Of a stretch of DNA of 64,000 bases, positions 57,235 through 64,000 are shown piece after piece. Location of the stretch: contig CM042694.1 of NCBI GenBank assembly GCA_023614405.1, forward strand, positions 135,165,711-135,229,710, in the 5' to 3' direction. The number at the start of each line of letters is the position of its first letter. Within the stretch, counting starts at the first letter, position 1. The position numbers were made by a program, and so were the translations under genes. Origin of the DNA: Avena insularis (lineage: Eukaryota > Streptophyta > Magnoliopsida > Poales > Poaceae). A model generated the notes under the pieces. The model was not told the origin of the DNA, did no database searches, and saw only the letters and a program-made list of their open reading frames with translations.

Positions 57235-57734
57235 AGAAGCCTGGTACTTGCTGCAGTTTCTCTTCTAGTGGCCATATTCATGACAAAAGAAACACTCAGT
57301 GTCTCCTGCAGGTCCAGCCTTTTGCTTGGGTGCAGGGTTTGGCTTAGGGATCGTATCCTTAGCCTTGCCCTTCTTCTTCTGCCAAGAAGTGCCCTTTTTC
57401 TTGAAGCTAGGCTTGTTCTGCACAACCATCACATGGCTATGCCCTGCACACTTCTTAATGTCACATTCTGCTGTTTTCAGCATCCCACATAATTCATTAA
57501 GGCCCCTCTCCACCCCATGCATATGATAGTTCGAAATGAAATGCCCATAGCTAGATGGAACAGATGCCAAAATGAAATCAGTGGCAACTCTTAGCCTAAT
57601 GGAAAACCAAGCTTTTCCAAAGTCGGACTGTAACCAACCATTTTGATCACATGGGGGCCTACAGCTGCTCCCTCTACCAGCTTGCATTCCACAAAGGACT
57701 TAGCGACATTGTACCTGTCAGTCCTAGCCTGAGT
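57235..57734 (-). pseudogene. gag C-terminal part with zinc knuckle, element F
   Basis: The frame at 57265-57687 carries NYHMHGVERGLNELCGMLK, then HVMVVQNKPSFKKKGTSWQ and a basic stretch KKKGKAKDTIPKPNP. The nucleocapsid zinc knuckle follows as CFFCHEYGH, and then a TAG stop just before KRNC. The knuckle is Cys-X2-Cys-X4-His-X4-Cys with the stop codon (probably a mutated Trp) between His and the last Cys. Frameshifts around 57600-57735 separate it from the first half of gag. Confidence 0.85.
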
Positions 57735-58058
57735 CTAGAACATGTCCTTAAGCGCAACGATCATATCGTACGCTTCCTGATCCTCAAACTGCTTTTGAAG
57801 ATCAGGTTCCATGCATGCAAGAATAAGACAACTAACCTCAAGAGATTCATCACATGCTTTCTTGTAGGCATTCTTAAGGGCAGCACTTGCATTATCAGCA
57901 GGTTCATCCGGGATTGGGGTATCCAGAACAATTTCCTTTTTCTCAGCCCTGAGAACAATTCTCAGGTTATGGACCCAGTACAAATAGTTTGTTCCATTTA
58001 GTTTATCCTTTTCAAGAATAGAACGCAAAGCAAAAGGTGATGAATTGTTCCGTGCCAT
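57735..58058 (-). pseudogene. gag N-terminal part of element F
   Basis: The frame begins MARNNSSPFALRSILEKDKL and continues NGTNYLYWVHNLRIVLRAEKK, VLDTPIPDEP and YKKACDESLEVSCLILACMEPDLQKQFE. This is the usual start of Angela-like copia Gag (UBN2-type region). The ATG at 58058 is the natural start of the polyprotein. The frame stops after MIVALKDMF, and the next residues (QARTDRYNVAKSF) continue after a stop. Confidence 0.9.
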
Positions 58059-59422
58059 TGATCTACAACAAAAATTTGCAAAATACTAAGCCATGTAACC
58101 ATGAAAGAGTAAAACATATTAAACAATTTAAGAGCATATACTCCCACTTAAATCAACATCCCTCTATCGATACTAAGTGATTCAAGATCCACAATTAACA
58201 AGTCGACTAGTGAGCTTTAGCATCACTGCTAGAAGACAAGGTAAATCGGTAAGCAACCTTTGCTAATCATATCACATATGACTCTTGTTGTTGGGTGACA
58301 TCTCTATGTCAAAACTAGGCGCCCAACCTTTATGCCCTAAGGTCCTTAACTATTAAGATGACCTTGTTAAGCTCACCAACCCTTATGCGTGTAGGTATCC
58401 GATACAAACCCATCCAGCCAAGGAAAACCGCGGCACCCTAATTTCATAGACCCACCAACGATTGTACAGGGCATAGGATGGTGCAAGGTTTGGTTGGGAG
58501 GGCATGGTTTAACTTAAACTTTGTGAGGGATCGTTCTACTTCTATCATCTAAGCATGCATAGTAGTAAAACATATAAGAATAGCATTCACATAGGTGTGA
58601 TACAGTATGGCCCATTTTTCTCATGGTGATCTCCATCGCCATAGAACCTGTCCACCATGATGATCTCCATCTTCATGCTCTATGTGAGCCATCCTCCAAG
58701 TGATGAGTTCTCCAAGAACTAATACAAGCTATTACTCCTAACAGCTAGTAATCAAAATTACATGTTATTGGGATCATCACAAGTTGGCACGCAAGCCATT
58801 ACAATAATTGACAACACATATGGCTCCAACCGTGTTGCCCTACTCACGACACGCAGGTCATGAAAAAAATACATACATGCATCACATCCATATTTGGGCC
58901 ATACTGATCACATACATCCTGTAAAAACAAGTTGTGCATAGAATCGCATTCTACCGGATCATGTGAAATCGTAGCACCTATGAACCTTAACGTGATACAA
59001 AAGGGGCTACGACTAAGGGGGGTCTAGGGGGTCTCCCCCTACGGGGTTCGAAGGGGCAGCGCCCCTCGCGGTATACAATTTTCTTTAAGGATTTTGATCG
59101 GCAAATCAAATTTACCATAAACCAACCATAGTTCCGATTCGACCAAACTCCTTTGATCACGGTACGTCGATTCAGATCTAATTCCCGATTCGATCAATCA
59201 TATTGATCTTCGCGTGATTCAAAAGGATTTATGTGTCACTGTCTACCTCGATGGCGGAAACCGACCGGTAGGGGTAAGTCGTTCGACGACCTTAGAATCA
59301 CAATCACGGAAATTAAAATCATAGATCAATCTAGAACCACCGCCATACAGACGATCACATCATCCATATCAATCTACATATCACCATATGCAAACTTCCC
59401 GAACCTATGACTGAACAACATT
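58059..59422 (-). other. untranslated leader of element F
   Basis: About 1.36 kb separates the primer site from the gag start and has no coding sequence. Two perfect GC hairpins lie in it: AGGGGG-TCT-CCCCCT (59026-59040) and GGGGC-AGC-GCCCC (59053-59065). In BARE-type elements the leader carries dimerisation and packaging signals, so these hairpins are candidates; that role is inference. Confidence 0.6.
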
Positions 59423-59435
59423 GGTTCTGATACCA
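59423..59435 (-). other. primer binding site of element F (initiator tRNA-Met type)
   Basis: The plus strand reads GGTTCTGATACCA, so the minus strand reads TGGTATCAGAACC, complementary to initiator tRNA-Met with one change from the GAGCC form seen in element E. It lies one base from the 5' LTR. Confidence 0.85.
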
Positions 59436-59436
59436 C

Positions 59437-60735
59437 TATAGGGGAACGGGTAGGCTACACTAGCGTAAAATAAAAAAATTCTACCGCATCAACCAAGTAT
59501 ACTATGGTCATAGATCACGGGATTACCACTAGGCGCGCAGTTGCGGAACTCGATGAAGCACGCAGGGCAGTGTAGATGTTCTATGTCTCCTCCTCGTCCC
59601 CGTCCCTCGAGCAACTCCCCTTTGCGCGGCTCGTCCAAGTGCTACAACTGCAGCACCTCCGAGGTATCCACACGTCCAGAGTGGAAGCCGTCACACGCCA
59701 GACTGCTAGGTCTGCACGTGCAATACATGCGGAAGAGGAGTGGCGGCTGGGTGGAATGCTCAACACTATTCAGCTCGCCTCACTCTCTCTTATATAGGCA
59801 TCCCTGGTGGGCTTCTACATTAGCAGCCCATTAGCAGCCTAAGCCTGGTCTAATTCGGATCCAATCCTCATTAGGCTTCCAGCCCCTAAAGTGTGTGACC
59901 CTATAGGTTCATACACGTATAGTCATGACACGAGTACACTTACTCCGTCAATAGTTGGTACCGGCCTCTAGCAAGACGTGCCAACTCCTAAATGCATATA
60001 AAGATCATTCAGACGAACCATCACAAGGTTGAGTACATGTCTTTCCCTTTGCCTCATGATATTTGGTCTAGCTCCAAGATGACCTCTCTTTCTCGATACT
60101 GTGATTCAGAATCCCTTTACTAGGTTAACTCTTAACCATATGTAGCACGGCCATGCATTTCTGGATCCGATCACTCGAGGGGCCCAGAGATATCTCTCTC
60201 AAGTAGAGAGGGGCAAATCCCATCTTGATTGACCGATGCCTTGCAGCATGTATCAGGACAAGCCCGAAAGCTACCTTTATAACTACCCAGTTACGGAGTA
60301 GTGTTTGATAGCCCCAAAGTAGGTCGATCCACATCTCAAGTACATGCGACAATCTCAGGTCTAAGGACAAAACGTACATGATGTGTCGAGAGAGCTGCAA
60401 GTATTATTGCCAGTCTCATGTTGGGTCAGTCCAACCCCATGTTCATAACATGTGTCCACATCATTAGTTTGACATATTTATGTCTATGAATTGCGAAACA
60501 TAGTCATCAACCAATCGATGTGCTAGTCTAATATTCACGTGTGTCCTCACATGAACTTCGACTAGGGACAATTATTAGATAACCATACAAGTAAAGAGTT
60601 TCACAAACAATTCACATAATTGCCAATCAATACAAGTTGCCTGGTATATGGGTATTCAAGGAATATTATAATAACTCATGGATACACATGAAATACAATC
60701 ATCTCTATGATTGCCTCTAGGGCATATTTCCTTCA
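59437..60735 (-). repeat. 5' LTR of element F
   Basis: It is 1299 bp, the same length as the other LTR. On the plus strand it runs from TATAGGGGAACGGG (G to A change in the terminal TG) to GGGCATATTTCCTTCA, followed by CAGGT. On the minus strand CTATATAAGAG (plus strand about 59789-59799) is a likely TATA box; the same string lies at about 53201 in the 3' LTR. Substitutions are scattered relative to the 3' LTR. Confidence 0.9.
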
Positions 60736-61006
60736 CAGGTCGCCGGCGAGGTGGAACCCTAGCAGCTCGGTGGGGGTCTGGGGCGGCTTACCGGGGCTCC
60801 GGTGAGGGTCGGCGAGGCGGGCAAACGAACAAGTCGAGGATGGTGGTTCTCCTGGTATTGGCAGCGTCCCGAGAGGTGGCCTTGATCAATGGCTCCCTTC
60901 TTCTCCCTCCATGGCAGACTCCGGTGAAATTCCGGTGCTGCAGACGGCGGCTTACTCCGGTGGGGCTCTAGGAGTGTTCTGAGAGGGTGGGGATGATGAG
61001 AATATC
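60736..61006 (+). mobile_element. Element D, third piece, GC-rich
   Basis: The sequence resumes with CAGGTCGCCGGCGAGG, in continuity with the piece before element F (GACGATGGACAGGT). It is GC-rich (GGGGCTCCGGTGAGGG) like many cereal LTR promoter or leader regions. I cannot place its right end; the composition changes after about 61000. No coding sequence is supported. Confidence 0.35.
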
Positions 61007-61660
61007 ATTTTGCATCCCAAAAGTTGGGGTGGCCAGGCAACGCGGTACCTGAGTTCCCTGATATCAGCCACGATGACTAAATTTGGCGTGCCAAATACTC
61101 AGAGGGTCTTTTTCGAGACGAATTCAACTTTATGTTTCAATACAAAAAATCAGGCTAACGGCCGTCAAGTTGGGCCCCTCCTGTCAGTTCTTGCCGTTAT
61201 GTCGTTGTCGTCGTTGCTGCCATGTAGGCTTGCAGCGTTGGTGCATGCATCCTTTACGCGTCTTCTTCTTCCTCCGGGGCAGCAATCTGTGGTCGCGGCC
61301 ATGGCATGGAGCTAGGACTTGGACAAACCTTCTCGGCCCGTTCTCCTCCCCATACCGAATTGGAGCTCGCCCTCACCATGACCGCACCATTGGCACGATG
61401 CGGGGACGGGAATTCATTCCCGGGTGAGATTTGTCACCATGCCGACCATGCTCGGTCCTGTTGGTCTCCTCCAAAATCCGAGCTCGCCGTCGCCATGGTT
61501 GCACACGCACCAGCCACGGTGCCTTCCTCTCCAAACCCCAAAGCACATCCACCCAGTTCCACAATTCCAACAAGGTGAAAATGCACCAAGTATTCTTCTT
61601 GTGATTGTAGAAAAACATGTATGTACTGTGGCCATAGCATACTCTAACAATGTACACATA
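61007..61660 (+). other. unassigned mixed-composition region
   Basis: This stretch has several overlapping open frames on both strands (for example 61306-61578, and minus-strand frames at 61373-61659). None has recognisable domains and the codon patterns look arbitrary. It contains loosely repeated words such as GAGCTCGCC(C/G)TC. It could be the promoter and first exon of a gene, or another transposable element. I see nothing that decides. Confidence 0.3.
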
Positions 61661-61689
61661 TATTGTTTACTAGATTTTCATTTGAAATT

Positions 61690-61925
61690 AGTAGATCCGT
61701 GATGACGAAACATAGAGAACCTAAATGGAATGACGATGATGACCATGTTCTGTACTTTGCATTGCATCAACAAGTTCTCGTTGACGAAGCAAGTTACCAA
61801 GAGAGTGGAGTTCATCAGCCATTGCCAAAAAAATATGTGAACAAATCAATGAGCGGTTCAATGCAAATAAGCGCAGAAAAGCTAGATCCATGTCATCAAT
61901 CATCAATAGGTGGCACATTCTAGTG
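61690..61925 (+). pseudogene. possible MYB/trihelix-like DNA-binding fragment
   Basis: One frame reads MTKHREPKWNDDDDHVLYFALHQQ. After a shift it continues QINERFNANKRRKARSMSSI and INRWHIL. The pattern W-(acidic)...L...(Q/W)..I...FN.......RS..S..NRW resembles the trihelix/NAM-like DNA-binding part of PIF/Harbinger ORF1 proteins and related plant genes. A frameshift near 61830 separates the two halves, and the frame soon enters a hydrophobic stretch. The assignment is tentative, based on a few residues only. Confidence 0.3.
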
Positions 61926-62467
61926 ATGCGTTCAAATGCGTACACGATGTATCATTTGCTTGAAGTGGTTGTTATCCTGAGCAAAAATGCCTGGTATGCA
62001 CATTACATTTGTATGTTCTATGCTGCAATTCTGTTGTTATGGGCATGGAAAGAAAAACTGGGCTTCACTGAATATTACGCAGTTAGGCCTAACTTAGTCC
62101 TACACAAATAAGCACAACTTAGTCTTTACACACATAAGTGTAACTAATGATAAAGATAAAGACAAATGGTTCATCGGATCTGCCAGTATGAGCACTAGGT
62201 CCCTGGAGCTGGTGGTATCGTTGGAACGAACCTGAATGCTACGTTTGGCCTTCTTTCATTCTCCTTCAAATAGTATGACCCCACTGATGAGCCAATTGTA
62301 GGCCCCCTCCCCCCGACGTGGATTCGGCTCCAGGTCGGATCTGGAGTGTCAACATGATAGGCGCGTGAGTGTGCAACAAACACACAGTCTGCTATCAACA
62401 CTGGACGTGCTGGCACCTCAGCAACAACACCAGCATGTTCTTCCTGGACTCCGGCTGATTTCAGCAG

Positions 62468-62575
62468 GTATTTCGTCAGCTTCACCAGCAGCAGCATTAG
62501 CAAGTATTTCATCAGCTTCACCAGCAGCAGCATCACCAAGTATTTCGTTAGCTTCACCAGGAGCAGCAACAACTA
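62468..62575 (-). repeat. three 36-bp coding repeats in the DUF295-like gene
   Basis: Three copies begin at 62468, 62504 and 62540, each starting GTATTTC(G/A)T(C/T)AGCTTCACC. On the minus strand they encode 12-residue units of the type AAAGEADEILAN. The unit count is likely variable between alleles, and the frameshift of the gene lies at the left edge of the repeat. Confidence 0.85.
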
Positions 62576-62589
62576 GTTCTTCGTCAGCT

Positions 62590-62635
62590 CCACCACCACC
62601 AACACCACCACCACCACCACCACCACCAGCAACAT
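62590..62635 (-). repeat. CCA trinucleotide repeat (poly-Gly on the minus strand)
   Basis: A run of CCACCACCA with one ACA interruption encodes VAGGGGGGGGVGGGGAD on the minus strand. It is a simple-sequence repeat within the broken gene. Confidence 0.85.
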
Positions 62636-63025
62636 CAGGGGCCAGGTCTGCCAAAGAAATTACAGGTTCAACAGCTCCAGGGGCTCCGACAAAGAAAGGG
62701 TAGTTGATCCCAGGAAACATAGATTGTCCCTTCAGATTGTTGACTCTACTCTAGACTTGCTCTACTGGGTCTTCGGATGGGCATGTGGACCTCGAGAAAA
62801 CGTGACATCGCAGCGATGGGTATGAAGAAAGTTGTGTCCCCATATGTTCTATTGTATCACCAACGCTGTTTAGTGCTCCCCTGATATGAATCCACAAGAG
62901 TTCATCATCCTATTCCATGTTGTCTCCGAGAGGTGCCAGGAACCAGCGCCGTGTCCCAAGTTCAGCATCTGCTACTGCATCTTCGATGACCAGAGCTGGA
63001 ATGATGCGCAGGGATGCGTGGGTAC

Positions 63026-63097
63026 CTGCGTGTTACTAACAGTCAGTAAGCAGAATTTTGAATGGGATTTTACATGCTATATGACACCATGACTCAC
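63026..63097 (-). other. 72-nt intron of the DUF295-like gene
   Basis: On the minus strand the intron starts GTGAGTC and ends ACACGCAG. Removing it joins IWG to THASL in frame, whereas reading through gives the unrelated GESWCHIACK. Length and borders are usual for a plant intron. Confidence 0.65.
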
Positions 63098-63660
63098 CCC
63101 AAATGGACGGCTCCCAAACACGCATGTCACCGCTAGGTTCAGTGACTGCATAAATGCGTTGCGGTCTGTACGAAGAGTAGCCATAGGTGAAGACAGCGTC
63201 GACATTCTTCTTCGGCCACAGGAAGTTGTCGTGCATGACTGTCCATTCCTTGTCTTTTGGGCATCTAATGAATGTGATTTCCTTGTCAAACACCGCTAAG
63301 AGGTCGTACTCCCAGTTCTTCCATGCCCCCTCCCGTGGTCTATGTGGGAGCTGTACCTTCACGAGGTCAAGTTCTGCCATGTTGAACCTGTAAGCGAATT
63401 CGGAAATGGGCGGCGGCCACCCGCTGTTGAATGCTATAATGCCGACACCTTTCAAAGATGGCACTGCAAGTCTCTTCGATTTGTAGCCATTTTTTAGAGT
63501 CCAAGTACTGCCATCCTGTGATAAAAGGACCAGCCACTTGCCGTTGCCACCCACCCAATTATGGTCATCTTCCATTTCTGTCTCTTCTTCTTCCTTGATA
63601 TTCACCACTACTGATTCGGACCACTTATCCAGCAGCATCAGTTTTGCATGAATATTCTGC

Positions 63661-64000
63661 AGAGTTTGTTGTCAGTTGGTACAATAAACTAGCATGCATT
63701 CCATTGTAGATACAATTTGACAACTGGGCCTTCAGATTAAAGTACACAAAATATCGCCTAAATACGAGTGTCTCCTCAATATCGCCTAAATTGTGCCTGT
63801 GTCACTACGAAGATACTCAATATATGGAGTAGTAGCAGAGCCCCCAGAACAAACTCCTGATGTTGATCATAATTAAATAGCTCGAGGCATAACAGCCTTA
63901 AATCGTCTAATCTGTTTGTTTTTATTTTAGGAAATAGAATATCACCTAGCAGGCATTCCATTGCAAAATCGAAATTGACAACTCGTCTATCACCTAAAGT
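63661..64000 (-). other. likely intron or upstream region of the DUF295-like gene
   Basis: This AT-rich end of the window has no supported exon. Two similar segments, at 63694-63734 and 63949-63983 (GCATTCCATTG...TTGACAACT), show a local imperfect duplication. The ORF at 63776-63961 has no family features. Confidence 0.4.

Larger units (their letters stand above)
52849..60735 (-). mobile_element. Element F: Angela/BARE-like Ty1/copia retrotransposon, minus strand
   Basis: Equal 1299-bp LTRs (52849-54147 and 59437-60735) flank a minus-strand internal region with gag, protease, integrase, RT and RNase H in copia order. CAGGT at 52844-52848 and 60736-60740 is the target duplication. On the minus strand the LTR starts TGAAGGAAATATGCCC and ends GTTCCCCTACA (or TATA in the 5' copy). 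Reading frames are long but interrupted by stops and frameshifts. The two LTRs differ at a few percent of bases by eye, so F is not very recent but is much better kept than element E. Confidence 0.92.
62195..63660 (-). pseudogene. DUF295 (KIB1-4 beta-propeller)-like gene, broken, 5' end missing
   Basis: Exon 63660-63098 encodes NIHAKLMLLDKW, GGNGKWLVLLSQDGSTWTL, RLAVPSLKGVG, EITFIRCPKDKEWTVMHDN and RIYAVTEPSGDMRVWEPS, the pattern of DUF295 propeller repeats. A 72-nt intron (63097-63026, GTGAGT...ACGCAG) joins in phase to the exon from 63025 (THASLRIIPALVIEDAVADA). That exon hits TAG at 62912-62910, continues DDELLWIHIRGALNSVGDT and RCHVFSRSTCPSEDPVEQV, meets a second TAG, then NNLKGQSMFPGINYPFFVG. 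A Gly-rich run and 36-bp repeats follow, then a frameshift near 62465 and a tail (VPARPVLIADCVFVAHSRA) ending at 62195. A 3' splice site (CTCTGCAG) precedes 63660. F-box exons, if any, lie beyond 64000. Confidence 0.6.

Noticed and set aside
62365..62703. Plus-strand Ser/Pro-rich 112-residue protein
   Set aside because: It is the antisense shadow of the Gly-rich and AAAGEADEILAN repeats, whose minus-strand frame continues into the DUF295-like sequence.
63776..63961. 61-residue minus-strand ORF as the first exon of the DUF295-like gene
   Set aside because: It shows no F-box or family pattern and no good 5' splice site in frame; the region looks like an intron.

Overview
This window is intergenic DNA from a large grass genome. 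A Pooideae/Triticeae-type cereal is my inference, from Athila-type gypsy elements with tRNA-Asp primer sites, Angela/BARE-like copia elements and a chromovirus with long LTRs. Almost all of it is LTR retrotransposons nested inside one another. The only host-gene-like material is at the far right, on the minus strand, and it is broken. I found no bacterial, CRISPR, tRNA or rRNA features and no intact novel multi-gene system.

Left block (1-42223). An old Athila-type gypsy element (A, 1-2360) is cut inside its reverse transcriptase by a second gypsy element (B, 2361-42223). B has a tRNA-Asp primer site and a gag-protease frame but no polymerase. B's 5' LTR is itself split by a 32 kb array (C, 3409-35351) of a chromovirus-type gypsy element. 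The array runs LTR-internal-LTR-internal-LTR-internal-LTR-partial internal-LTR, with a period of about 6.5 kb. One 5-bp target duplication (ATTAG) flanks the whole array, and the internal copies I compared share the same inactivating changes. The array therefore most likely grew by unequal recombination after a single insertion. The last LTR of C carries a Helitron-like insertion (26621-32429), which contains a hAT-like MITE (29404-29581), and a solo LTR (33785-35199).

Middle block (42224-60740 and a little beyond). B's 3' LTR stops short at a 19-bp inverted copia LTR tip. It is followed by element D, which begins TGTCAACACCCGG and of which only LTR-like, non-coding sequence is visible. Two copia elements are inserted in D. 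E (42488-50664, plus strand, TSD GGCAG) is badly decayed. F (52849-60735, minus strand, TSD CAGGT) has equal 1299-bp LTRs and long but interrupted gag, protease-integrase, RT and RNase H frames.

Right end (about 61000-64000). Poorly characterised low-copy-looking sequence holds a possible MYB/trihelix-like fragment near 61690-61920. A minus-strand gene resembling the DUF295 (KIB1-4 beta-propeller) family follows at 62195-63660. It has a 72-nt intron, two in-frame stops and a frameshift beside a 36-bp coding repeat, so it is probably a pseudogene whose 5' exons lie beyond the window.
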